Part shown: piece after piece, positions 55,277-64,000 of the stretch
Layout: each line of letters opens with the position of its first letter
Position numbering within the stretch: the first letter of the stretch is position 1
Assembly (NCBI RefSeq): GCF_905171775.1
Contig: NC_053495.1
Location: forward strand, 104,637,409-104,701,408
Direction of reading: 5' to 3'
Origin: Rana temporaria
Lineage: Eukaryota > Chordata > Amphibia > Anura > Ranidae
DNA: 64,000 bases
Notes under the pieces: generated by a model
What the model was told of the DNA's origin: nothing
Seen by the model: only the letters and a program-made list of their open reading frames with translations
Database searches by the model: none
Translations under genes and position numbers: made by a program

Positions 55277-57729
55277 CAGTAGGTGTTTGTGATATTGTGC
55301 TTTTAGCACGACAGCGTCGCGCTGATACTCGGCGACATGGTGCCGAGATCTCGCCGACATCTTGCACTCACTGGAATAGTGACAGCACATCCCAGCAAGC
55401 GTGTCATAGAAGCGACGGGAGATCCGACTTGGATTCCCGCCAATTCTACACGTGTGCGGCGTTTGTTATGAATCCTGAAGGGGAAGTCCCCGCCGGATTT
55501 TAAATAAAAATCCCACATGGGTCCCCCCTCAGGAGCATACCGGGCCCTTAGGTCTGTTATGGGTTGTAAGGAGAGCCCCCCCTACGCCGAAAAAACGGCG
55601 TAGGGGGTCCCCCTACGATCCATACCAGACCCGTATCCAAAGCACGCTACCCGGCCAGCCAGGAAGGGAGTGGGGACGAGCGAGCGCCCCCCCCCTCCTG
55701 AGCCGTACCAGGCTGCATGCCCTCAACATGGGGGGGTTGGGTGCGCTGGGGCAGGGGGGCGCACTGCGGCCCCCCCACCTCAGAGCACCCTGTCCCCATG
55801 TTGATGAGGACAGGGCCCCTTCCCGACAACCCTGGCCGTTGGTTGTCGGGGTATGCGGGCGGGAGGCTTATCGGAATCTGGGAGCCCCCTTTAATAAGGG
55901 GGCCCCCAGATACCGGCCCCCCACCCTAAGTGAATGAGTATGGGGTACATCGTACCCCTACCCATTCACCTGCAAGAAAAGTGGTAAAAACACAAATAAA
56001 CCACACAGTGTATTAAAATATTTTATTTTTCTGCTCCGGAGGCCCCCCCTGTCTTCTTTATTAGCTCTTTTACCAGGGGGAGCTTCTTCTTTGACGTCTT
56101 CGGGTGGGTGGGGGCCGCCGTCTGGTTCTCTTCCACCGCCGGGGGGGGTGGCTTTTAAAAAAGCCCCCACCCCCCCGGCGGGTTTCCTCCGGCGTCTTCG
56201 GCGGGGCTCTTCTTCTTCCGCTATCCCGACGGGTCTTCTCCGCTATCCGGGGGGTCTCGCCGCTCTCCGCTGTTGACTCGTCGCACCCCGGTTCTTCGTC
56301 TCGCAGTCCGCTCCCTTCTTCCGTGCTGTACGTCTTCTTCCGCGCTGTGACGTCATGTTCTTCACTTCTCTTCTTCTCCCGATGTTGACTCGCCGGTCCT
56401 CCTCGCTGAAATGACGGATGCGCGCCTTGCATCGGACCTATATAGGCCTCACAGTCCCATCATGCTCTGTACCTACCCATGTGATACCTACCCACGTGGG
56501 TACTGTAGGTATCACATGGGTAGGTACAGAGCATGATGGGACTGTGAGGCCTATATAGGTCCGATGCAAGGCGCGCATCCGTCATTTCAGCGAGGAGGAC
56601 CGGCGAGTCAACATCGGGAGAAGAAGAGAAGTGAAGAACATGACGTCACAGCGCGGAAGAAGAACTCACAGCACGGAAGAAGACGTACAGCACGGAAGAA
56701 GGGACCGGACTGCGAGACGAAGAACCGGGGTGCGACGAGTCAACAGCGGAGAGCGGCGAGACCCCCCGGATAGCGGAGAAGACCCGTCGGGATAGCGGAA
56801 GAAGAAGAGCCCCGCCGAAGACGCCGGAGGAAACCCGCCGGGGGGGTGGGGGCTTTTTTAAAAGCCACCCCCCCCGGCGGTGGAAGAGAACCAGACGGCG
56901 GCCCCCACCCACCCGAAGACGTCAAAGAAGAAGCTCCCCCTGGTAAAAGAGCTAATAAAGAAGACAGGGGGGGCCTCCGGAGCAGAAAAATAAAATATTT
57001 TAATACACTGTGTGGTTTATTTGTGTTTTTACCACTTTTCTTGCAGGTGAATGGGTAGGGGTACGATGTACCCCATACTCATTCACTTAGGGTGGGGGGC
57101 CGGTATCTGGGGGCCCCCTTATTAAAGGGGGCTCCCAGATTCCGATAAGCCTCCCGCCCGCATACCCCGACAACCAACGGCCAGGGTTGTCGGGAAGGGG
57201 CCCTGTCCTCATCAACATGGGGACAGGGTGCTCTGAGGTGGGGGGGCCGCAGTGCGCCCCCCTGCCCCAGAGCACCCAACCCCCCCATGTTGAGGGCATG
57301 CAGCCTGGTACGGCTCAGGAGGGGGGGGGCGCTCGCTCGTCCCCACTCCCTTCCTGGCTGGCCGGGTAGCGTGCTTTGGATACGGGTCTGGTATGGATTG
57401 TAGGGGGACCCCCTACGCCATTTTTTCGGCGTAGGGGGGCTCTCCTTACAACCCATAACAGACCTAAGGGCCCGGTATGCTCCTGAGGGGGGACCCATGC
57501 CGGATTTTTATTTAAAATCCGGCGGGGACTTCCCCCTCAGGATTCATAACAAACGCCGCACACGTGTAGAATTGGCGGGAATCCAAGTCGGATCTCCCGT
57601 CGCTTCTATGACGGCTCTGTCTCCATCGCGGCAAGCCAGCTCGGCGCTGGCTCCCGCGATGGGGCTCGTAGGTGCTCAATCTCGCCGAGAAAGAGAGCGA
57701 GATTGACACAAAATTGGGTTCACCTACTG
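55277..57729. mobile_element. Foldback DNA transposon, copy 2, complete (2453 bp)
   Basis: Terminal inverted repeats CAGTAGGTG (55277-) and CACCTACTG (to 57729) are flanked by TA duplications at 55275-55276 and 57730-57731. A palindrome spans 55404-57611, centred near 56507, with arms of about 1.1 kb that are nearly identical. The two non-palindromic ends differ: the left (127 bp) has GCTTTTAGCACGACAGCG, the right (118 bp) has a CCAGCTCGGCGCTGG palindrome and CGCCGAGAAAGAGAGCGAG. It sits inside the Penelope-like 5' region. No transposase is visible. Confidence 0.92.
56437..56559. promoter_or_regulatory. Central divergent TATA boxes of foldback copy 2
   Basis: CCTATATAGG occurs at 56437-56446 and 56550-56559 on either side of the centre, in the same GTGAGG context as copy 1. 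AATAAA-type signals lie about 440 bp outward on each arm (AATAAAATATTTTAATAC from 56988 on the right). GTGACGTCA/TGACGTCA motifs resembling CREB sites lie near 56350 and 56640. Confidence 0.4.
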
Positions 57730-57830
57730 TAGATTACATAGCGAAAGATGCCAAAAAGGGAGTTACACTAATTAGTCACTAGGCCAGTTAGATCCACAAA
57801 GTGATGTATTGAAACATCCGAGAAAAATGT

Positions 57831-57880
57831 GGAAAATGTGGACAGGATCTGTCTGGTCTAGATTATGACAACTAAAAAAA
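57831..57880 (+). repeat. Target duplication, right copy
   Basis: Matches 49283-49332 with one mismatch and marks the 5' end of the Penelope-like insertion. Confidence 0.9.
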
Positions 57881-58498
57881 TATTTTTTTGGGGGGGGGGG
57901 GTGATTGTCTGCAAGAATGTGTTGACATGTATATTTCGACATCTGCCTCCTTGGCCTGCTTGTACTTTTGAAGACATGTTGAAATTTAATGTTTTTTACG
58001 TAAATACCTACCTTTTGAAAATAGTGTTCTTAGTAAATCGCGTAACATCACATCGTTTATCAGAAATGCAAGGTTATTTCAGGAACAACACACCTGGACA
58101 TGGCTCACTGGCCAAAAACTTGGTTTGCAAACATTGTGTAAAAGCTAGTTTTGAAAAATCAAATTAAGAGAATGTGAAAGGCAAACAGGATTCATTCTAA
58201 AAACACTGATAATAAAGCAGATGTTTTCCCATCTGCAATGCAGAGCACCTGTGTCTCCAAAATAAATGTGCATTTTTTGGTAGGGTCTCCCAGAAAGAAA
58301 GTTTAGGGGGGACATCCATGTGTGTCACTTTGCTAAAAAGGGGCAGGATCAGAGCTTGGCATAGAAGTCTGTCAAAAATGTAGGTTTGGTGAAAGAAAAA
58401 AACGAAATAAATGAAAGCCTCTTCTAAGCAATGTATGCGGTTTCTGCTCTCCAATATCTGTGTGCTGATGAGTATACCTTTTGTTTTGTGTTATTTAG

Positions 58499-58987
58499 GG
58501 GAAAGAAGACGCCAGCATTTGGAGGAGGCAGAGAGGGCCAGACAAGGCCAAAATCTTCCATCTCACCATGTGGAGGAGGAGGAGGATGTGGAAGGAGAGG
58601 AGGATGTGGAAGGAGAAGAGGATGTGGAAGGAGAAGAGGATGTGGAAGGAGAGGAGGATGTGGAAGGAGAAGAGGATGTGGAAGGAGAAGAGGATGTGGA
58701 AGGAGAAGAGGATGTGGAAGGAGAAGAGGATGTGGAAGGAGAGGAGGAAGGAAGAAAGGAGGAAGAAGTAATTTTGGATTTAGAATTTATAGCAGATGAA
58801 GGGCAAGTTGAGGAAGAAGAATTTGGCGAATTGGAAGAAGGTGGATTGATGGATAAAGGAGGAGTCGATGATGATGGGGAAGTGGTTGAAGAAGGAGGAG
58901 TCGTGGAAGATGATGGGGAAGTGGTGGAAGAAGGAGGAGTGATAGAAGATGGCGAAGTTGTGGAGGTGGAAAGGAGCAGACCATCAG
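58499..58987 (+). pseudogene. Harbinger Myb/SANT-like protein, exon 2 with EEDVEG repeats
   Basis: The acceptor TTTTGTGTTATTTAG precedes 58499. With the phase-1 donor of exon 1 it restores the frame KRERRRQHLEEAERARQGQ. A strongly acidic stretch with nine copies of EEDVEG (18-bp unit, about 58579-58743) follows, then more Glu/Val-rich repeats (EEGGV, DDGEVVE). The donor CAG/GTCAGTG follows 58987 in phase 1. The exon itself is open; the gene is broken in exon 1. The acidic tract may be an activation-like or nuclear interaction region. Confidence 0.8.
58579..58743 (+). repeat. Coding minisatellite, 18-bp unit x9
   Basis: The unit GAGGATGTGGAAGGAGAR encodes EEDVEG in register. Unit changes are confined to A/G at wobble positions. 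Confidence 0.95.
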
Positions 58988-59080
58988 GTCAGTGTCACCC
59001 CAGCTTTATTTGGCAAAACATATGTAGATAGGCCTCATAAAATATTTTAGTTTTGATTGCCCATTTTAATTTTGTTTTAG

Positions 59081-59319
59081 GGGATGAAGATGGTGTTGCA
59101 AATTTTTCACGTGCAAGTGCTGCTATAATTATTCAGCAGGTAATGGAGTGCAGCACTGAAATGCACAATATGCGTGAAAGGATGGTTGTCATGGAACAGA
59201 ATGTAACAAATGTCCTTTTGGAGTGCAGCACGGAAATGGACAATATGCAGCAAAGAATGATGGTCATCGAAGCAAATTTTAAAAATATTATTGACATTAT
59301 GGGCCGTGTCAAAGACTGA
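59081..59319 (+). pseudogene. Harbinger Myb/SANT-like protein, exon 3
   Basis: The acceptor TTAATTTTGTTTTAG precedes 59081, and phase 1 matches exon 2. It encodes GDEDGVANFSRASAAIII, then two related helical segments (VMECSTEMHNMRERMVVMEQ and LLECSTEMDNMQQRMMVIEA) that look like a short coiled coil for oligomerisation. It ends IMGRVKD with a stop at 59317-59319. Confidence 0.8.
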
Positions 59320-59373
59320 AACACCCCCCGCCCATCCCCCACCCCCACAACCATTTTTACTTTTTGAATAATG

Positions 59374-59630
59374 AATACGCCAAAATTTGAAGATGCACAC
59401 ACAGTGTGCCAACATGTGCTATCTGCCATCACAGAATATCTAGTGTCTGTGCTTTGTGGGTCCAACCCCCTCCTCCATCCTCAAGTAGTTGAGAGGAGGG
59501 GTTTGCTCCCACAAAACACAGACATTGATCACCCATGATGTCAGATAGCACATGTGGCCATTTGTCTGTTGAACCAATGACATTTGGCGATTTTCACTGA
59601 ATGTGTGCATCTTCAAATTTTGGCGTGTTC
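59374..59630. repeat. Imperfect inverted repeat between convergent Harbinger genes
   Basis: CGCCAAAATTTGAAGATGCA near 59379 pairs with its complement ending near 59627. ACATGTGCTATCTG near 59412 pairs with AGATAGCACATGT near 59544. It lies just after the Myb-like stop and before the HARBI1 3' end. It may be a small inserted MITE or a transcription terminator. Confidence 0.75.
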
Positions 59631-59768
59631 CAGTGTGAAAGCACACCATGACTGACTGCTGTTGTGAATTCTTATATTTTTATAAGGTTTAAGTTCTTTT
59701 GTTTGTCCATCTTGTCATTTTTGGATACTAAAAAGTTTATACCATAAACAATCAAAGAATAAACACCA

Positions 59769-59773
<5 letters not shown>

Positions 59774-59839
<66 letters not shown>
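59774..59839. repeat. (TA)n microsatellite
   Basis: About 33 TA units. Confidence 0.95.
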
Positions 59840-59843
<4 letters not shown>

Positions 59844-59849
59844 AATTAT

Positions 59850-60470
59850 ATATCTTAAAAAGCCAAAATTTCGGTAAGTCGATATTTGACACCAAAATCA
59901 AAAACAAATATAATATTTTTTACTAAAAAAAAAAAGACAAAAAAATATTTACCAAAAAAAAATAAGAACAAACCCAAAAAATATAATTTTTTTAAAAAAT
60001 AGAAAAAGATAACATTTCGAAAAATCGAAACAAAATATTTCTCAAAAATATAAATTATTTTATTTGGAAACAAAAGGTCCAAAGGTCAGAAAAAAAAAAA
60101 AAAAAACACTCAATAAATGGCGGTAAACACCCCACAAAAAAAATATTATCTATATATCTCTCTATTTTTAGAGTTTATTGGCCAAAGTTTTACTACATTA
60201 TATATATATATATATATCTATGTCAAAAAGAAATAGAACTATATTTGATAACCAAAAATGTGAACTTGTTTAAAAATGTATATTCTTGAGAATATTTTTT
60301 GGTAAATAAAAGAAAAAATTAATAAAAAAAGGACTAAAAATATTGTAGACTCCTAAGTCCAAAAGCAGGGAGTACTTTAAAAAACACAAATTTTTTGTGC
60401 GGTCATCAACAAGCAGAAAATAAAAAGCTTGACCTCAAAATTTGAAAAAGGAGTGGCTTCTTATTTCTAG
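59850..60470. other. A-rich low-complexity interval in the Harbinger
   Basis: Dense A-runs and AAAAT-type words, with a second TA run near 60200. No ORF or boundary is evident. It lies beyond the HARBI1 stop. Confidence 0.5.
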
Positions 60471-60685
60471 AGTCAATACCCAGTTTGGAGATGAGTGAAT
60501 ATTGTGCAATTGTGGTGATTTCAGAAAACTAGAGAACTAAATGTGTCAATAGAAGTGCAATAGTTAGTTTGAAAACCAGGAAGACAGATAAAAAGAGAAA
60601 AAGCATTAATGACAAACAACTGTATAAAGTCCAATGGTCTAATTATTTATTAGTTCTGTGAATATTTCTTTCTTTAGGGGCCGAA

Positions 60686-61447
60686 TTAGAAAGAAATATG
60701 ATCTGGCATAGCAATGGCCCCCCGACCCATGAAGTACTCAACATATTTGTCGCGTACCTCATGAGCTGATTGGGTGGCCAAGCCAGCGCGACCAGTGTCC
60801 AGCCCGGGAAGGGGATCTGAGGGTAGTCTTGCCTCAGAACTGATGTCGGGTAGGTACGTCTGGGAGTGCCTGCGTAAAAAGTTGTGCAAAATGCAGCAGG
60901 CAAATACAACGGTGTTCAATTTATATTCCGCCAAGTGTATCGCTGTCCTGAACAGGCGGAACCGGTTGGAGAGTATCCCAAAGGCATTCTCGACTACCCT
61001 CCGAGCCCTGGCCAACCGATAATTAAACACCCTCCTCTCTGAGGTGAGGGTCCTCTGGGGAAAAGGCCGCATGAGGTGAGGACCAAGCCCGAAAGCCTCG
61101 TCCGCTAGGAACACAAACGGAAGTCCTTCCACATTATCTTCATCTGGTGGCAGTGCCAGACCACCAGCTTGGAGACGATCATAGAAATCAGTCCGTGCGA
61201 ACACTCCCCCATCAGACAGCCGGCCGTTCTTCCCCACGTCCACATATAGAAACTCATACTGTGCCGACACCACCGCCATCAACACAATACTATGATAACC
61301 CTTGTTGTTATAATAGTAGGACCCCGAGTGGGGTGGGGGCACTATGCGGACGTGTTTCCCATCTATTGCTCCACCGCAGTTCAGGAAATCTCACCGCTAG
61401 GCAAATTGGGAAGCCACAGACTGCCATTCCTGTGGTGTGGAGGGTAG
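60686..61447 (-). pseudogene. HARBI1 nuclease, exon 2, with two nonsense codons
   Basis: The acceptor TTTGTCCCCACAG precedes 61447 and joins exon 1 in phase 0. TAG at 61397-61399 and TGA at 61391-61393 fall just before the first catalytic motif NCGGAIDGKH. After that the frame is clean: HRIVPP-type and NNKGYHSIVLMAVV segments, the second Asp in FLADEAFGL, and the Glu in RVVENAFGILSNRFR, giving the full DDE set. A conserved ACCILHNF segment and the C terminus follow to the TAA at 60686-60688. Spliced length would be 406 codons. The nuclease excises and inserts the element at TWA targets with the Myb-like partner. Confidence 0.9.
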
Positions 61448-61926
61448 CTGTGGGGACAAACAAATAAAGCAATTTAGTACTTTGGCACATAAACATTGAA
61501 AACATAATCCTACAAGCATCCTTGTGCTACTTCACAGTATTCAAATTGCATTTCAAAAATGTGCAGGGAGAATTTGGGGAATGAAATATATAGGGACACT
61601 TAATTAAGAGACTCCACAGCCCTCTGATGGGGACTAAAAAAGTTTTAAGGGGGGGGGGGGGGGGTTGGAACAGAAAAACCCAAAAGTCCTGTTTTAAAAA
61701 TTGGCAAGGTGGGTTTGTCCCTAGGATAGCATGCTGGACAGGTTAATATTGGGTAAGGGACAAATATGCAGGTAGGCCAAGAATAAAACATGGAAAGCTT
61801 ATATCAACATGCATAGGGAGAAAAGGGAACGTTAGTTAAACACACAGCATATCTGGGAAATAAAATAAATAGTTAGTTGCCCACATTATTAAAGACAGAT
61901 TGTGAGGTTTAAATGAGGAAACTTAC

Positions 61927-62385
61927 CTTAATATACTCCTCCTGCAGAACTTTGATGATGGCAGCACACGTGTCCGGTATGATGACCCCAAGCGCCTGCG
62001 GAGAGATGCATGTCGAGAACTTGAGGTCCTGCAGGCTCCTCCCAGTCACCAGGTACCGCAACGTGGCAATAAGCCTCTGCTCGGCCGTGATGGCTTGGCG
62101 CATCACAGTGTCCTGCCTCGTGATATAGGGGGACAGAAGATCCAGCAGACGGTTGAATACGGGCTCCGTCATGCGGAGAAAGTTCCTATAGTCATTTGGA
62201 TTATTCTCCTGGAGTTCCCTAAGCAGAGGCATATGTGAGAACTGGTCACGCTGGCGCAACCAATTCTTGGTCCAGAAACGCCTCCGCCCCCTGTTTCTGG
62301 CCAAAGTACTGGAATGATGAACATATCCAGCAGCCATCCCATAACCAGCACCAACTCGCGAAAATTGACGCTGCTGCTCCGTCAT
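61927..62385 (-). pseudogene. HARBI1 nuclease, exon 1
   Basis: The ATG at 62383-62385 opens 153 codons to the donor AAG/GTAAGT (after 61927, phase 0). It encodes the helical N-terminal domain with RNFLRMTEPVFNRLLDLLSP, ITAEQRLIATLRYLVTG and LQDLKFSTCISPQALGVIIP, the HTH-like region of HARBI1 family proteins. This exon has no lesion; the gene is disabled in exon 2. Confidence 0.9.
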
Positions 62386-63096
62386 GGCTTCAAACCGGCC
62401 GGCTGGTCAGTCAAGAACACACTCCAACAGAAAGCACTCGCAAAACCAGCACTACCTGCGAAGAACGCGTGACAAACAGATACGAGCGTACAGGACGCAA
62501 CTGCAAAAGCAGAAACAACCTGCAAGCCTATAGCCGAATGACAAGTACGACCCCGCAAGCACACGCACTGAACCCGTGAATACAACCTGGAAAAGCACGG
62601 AGACCGAAAAGCGTGAATCGGCTCGAACCAAACCTTCACTAACACGAGCAAACCCGTAACTAGCAAAAGAGGAACAGAGGGCGGCGCTATTGACTTTGGT
62701 CTTCCCCTTTATAGTGACGTCGTACGTGGTTTACGTGCACGCGTTCCGGTACAACGGGAATTTGGTCCGCTGGTGTGTACAAGCCAGCGGACCAAAAGCC
62801 AAATCAGCCTTGTTCGCCGGAAACTGTCCGTCAGACAGTTTACAGCGGACAGATCCGGTCGTGAGTACAAGGCCTAAGAATTACAGACCTACAATGTAAA
62901 ACGCCAAATTTCCTTGCAAAATAATGGTACCGCTTTCAGCACCTAAAATCTGAAATAATCATACTGTCAGGGAGGTTAAGGCACCTGGCAGGTCCAGACT
63001 TGGAAAAATTGAAACTTGAAAACGGGTCACAGCAGTGCGAACTGATTTGCACTCCTATGACCCAGAGGAAAAGCCCAGGCTGGACTTCTTCTTTAA

Positions 63097-63699
63097 GTAA
63101 TTTCTAGTGAAAATGCAGATTTTAAAATGTGTGTGAAAAAAAAAATCTGCTCCAGAGAGGACATAGCTAAAAATTTTTTTTTCAACATACTGTACTTTAA
63201 AATAAAATGTTGGTAAATCATTTCAAGCTCCTTGCCTTACAAGTAGACTTAGAAACGAATGTGATTTTTCTTGAGCCTGATTCTCTGTGTGTATCCAACT
63301 GTGCTCTCAACAAGAGAGGAAACTGATCAGAGAGATCATTGCTTGTGAACATCAGGCATGAGGGTCATGCAAACTATGCAGTGTTTAAGGGGTTTGTTAC
63401 TGCTTACAGATATTTTCAACATTGGTTTGTTCAAAGATTACTTTCCTTATAGGAACTGAAAATTTAGTTACCATATAAATATGTATTTAACATAATAGAA
63501 ACAATGTATAGGTTGGTGACCTGGTTTTCAGAAAGATATATTTGTCAGGAAAGACGTTTGCTTGCAAGCAAGTGCATAGGCCTAAAAACCACTGCCCATG
63601 GCCATGTGGTGGGTGCATGTTTTCATGCGCATTGGCGCAAGGTGGGCTATTTAAACTGCACTAGTCCTATGTGTCAGTACCATTTGGGCTATTAGGCTC
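63097..63699. other. Unassigned interval
   Basis: No gene or bounded repeat was recognised. Confidence 0.4.
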
Positions 63700-64000
63700 T
63701 TAGGGCCAAATCCTCAAAAGAGATACGACGAAGTAACTGCTGTTACTCCGTCATATCCCTGGTCCTAACTATGGAACTGATCCACAGAATCAGTTTCCCA
63801 TAGTTAGGACGAAGATCCGACATGTGTAATTGAATTACACTGTCGGATCTTAGGATGCAGTACCGCATCCGCCGCTGGGGGCATTTCGCGTCGAAATGCC
63901 GCCTCGGGTATGCAAATTAGGACTTACGGAGATCCACAAAGCTTTTCAGCTTCGTTTCTTCTCCGTAAGTTTTATTTTGCAAACGCAAAATTAGGGCTGC
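63700..64000. mobile_element. Left part of a Harbinger-like MITE running off the window
   Basis: TTAGGGCCAAATCCTCAAAA is followed by GATACGACG. Local palindromes (CCTAACTATGGAACTG with its complement; AAGATCCGACA with TGTCGGATCTTA) and the motif ATGCAAATTAGGACTTACG resemble the GATACGCC-type family at 9949 and 32134. Confidence 0.55.

Larger units (their letters stand above)
49333..57830 (-). mobile_element. Penelope-like retroelement with long target duplication
   Basis: The element lies in intron 1 of the Myb-like gene, about 70 bp downstream of the splice donor. Its genes run on the minus strand: ORF1 (53955-55004), then a reverse transcriptase joined to a GIY-YIG endonuclease (53943-51562). 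The 3' region (51561-49333) is long and contains a polypurine stretch (about 51278-51372) and a hammerhead-like relic (49595-49632). The 5' region is split by foldback copy 2, leaving 57732-57830 on the far side. The duplicated flank of 42-50 bp fits the variable, sometimes long duplications of this class. Confidence 0.85.
45690..62874. mobile_element. Autonomous-type Harbinger transposon carrying three broken genes
   Basis: The ends GGCCCCGTGCTCACGACC and (reverse complement) GGCCTTGTACTCACGACC are flanked by TAA at 45687-45689 and 62875-62877, the typical 3-bp PIF/Harbinger duplication. Genes from left to right are MADF (minus), Myb/SANT-like (plus) and HARBI1 nuclease (minus). Without the inserted Penelope-like element and foldback copy the element would be about 8.6 kb. 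Both subterminal regions have repeated CAGCGGAC/GTCCGC motifs, possible binding sites. Every gene has nonsense or frameshift lesions, so this copy cannot make its own proteins. Confidence 0.9.
44942..62979. mobile_element. Second-level TTAA element split by the Harbinger
   Basis: TTAA at 44942-44945 is followed by CCCCCCTGGCGGTAT. At the other side the reverse complement of the end before TTAA (62976-62979) reads CCTCCCTGACAGTAT, 11 of 15 matching. The left segment is 44942-45689 and the right 62875-62979. Removing the Harbinger leaves about 850 bp. It is GC-rich at the left (a hairpin of GTGTGGCTCGGGGT and ACCCCGAGCCACAC) and AT-rich towards the insertion. No coding content. Confidence 0.7.
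44647..63096. mobile_element. Outermost TTAA MITE of the nest
   Basis: The left part 44647-44941 begins TTAAAAGAGAAGTATGGG. The right part 62980-63096 ends GGACTTCTTCTTTAA, with TTAA at 63093-63096. Joined, they give about 410 bp. The join lies exactly at the TTAA used by the inner element. Terminal complementarity is partial (AAGAGAAGT versus AAGAAGAAGT), so this layer is less certain than the inner ones. Confidence 0.55.

Overview
This is eukaryotic, almost certainly amphibian DNA, most likely from a true frog (Ranidae). That assignment rests on recalled similarity of several short repeats to ranid genomic repeats and could not be checked. I recognise no host protein-coding exon, rRNA or tRNA. 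Nearly everything identifiable is a transposable element or its debris, so the window is best read as a transposon graveyard containing a few remarkably well preserved copies.

Layout. 1-2506: right-hand bulk of a ~2.4 kb palindromic (foldback) transposon. 2507-14457: small MITEs with TTAA or 3-bp duplications, a HARBI1 transposase relic (4744-5820) and a decayed, 3'-truncated L1 (6390-9660, minus strand). 14458-22572: a full-length 8.1 kb L1-clade LINE with open ORF1 and ORF2, a 9-bp target duplication and a poly(A) tail. 25389-31400: a Tc1-type relic split by a 5.45 kb LTR retrotransposon (25549-31002, minus strand) with identical-length LTRs and one open 1541-codon gag-pol. Its integrase lies upstream of reverse transcriptase, the Gmr1-type order. 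31400-44646: MITEs, two Penelope-like 3' relics with hammerhead-ribozyme-like cores, a ~21-bp minisatellite of about 40 units, hairpin-rich TTAA elements and a perfect 82-bp inverted repeat.

44647-63096 is a five-level nest. A TTAA MITE holds a second TTAA element (44942-62979). That holds a Harbinger transposon (45690-62874, TAA duplication). The Harbinger holds a Penelope-like element (about 49333-57830, flanked by a 42-50 bp duplication). The Penelope-like element holds a second copy of the foldback transposon (55277-57729, TA duplication). The Harbinger carries three genes: a MADF protein (minus, 2 exons), a Myb/SANT-like protein (plus, 3 exons) and a HARBI1 nuclease (minus, 2 exons). Intron phases and splice sites agree at every junction, but each gene has at least one disabling mutation.

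Most striking signal: the two foldback copies differ strongly from each other in parts of the arms, while the two arms inside each copy are almost identical. This suggests arm homogenisation or hairpin-templated arm synthesis. Each arm also carries an outward-facing TATA box followed about 0.5 kb later by AATAAA-type signals.
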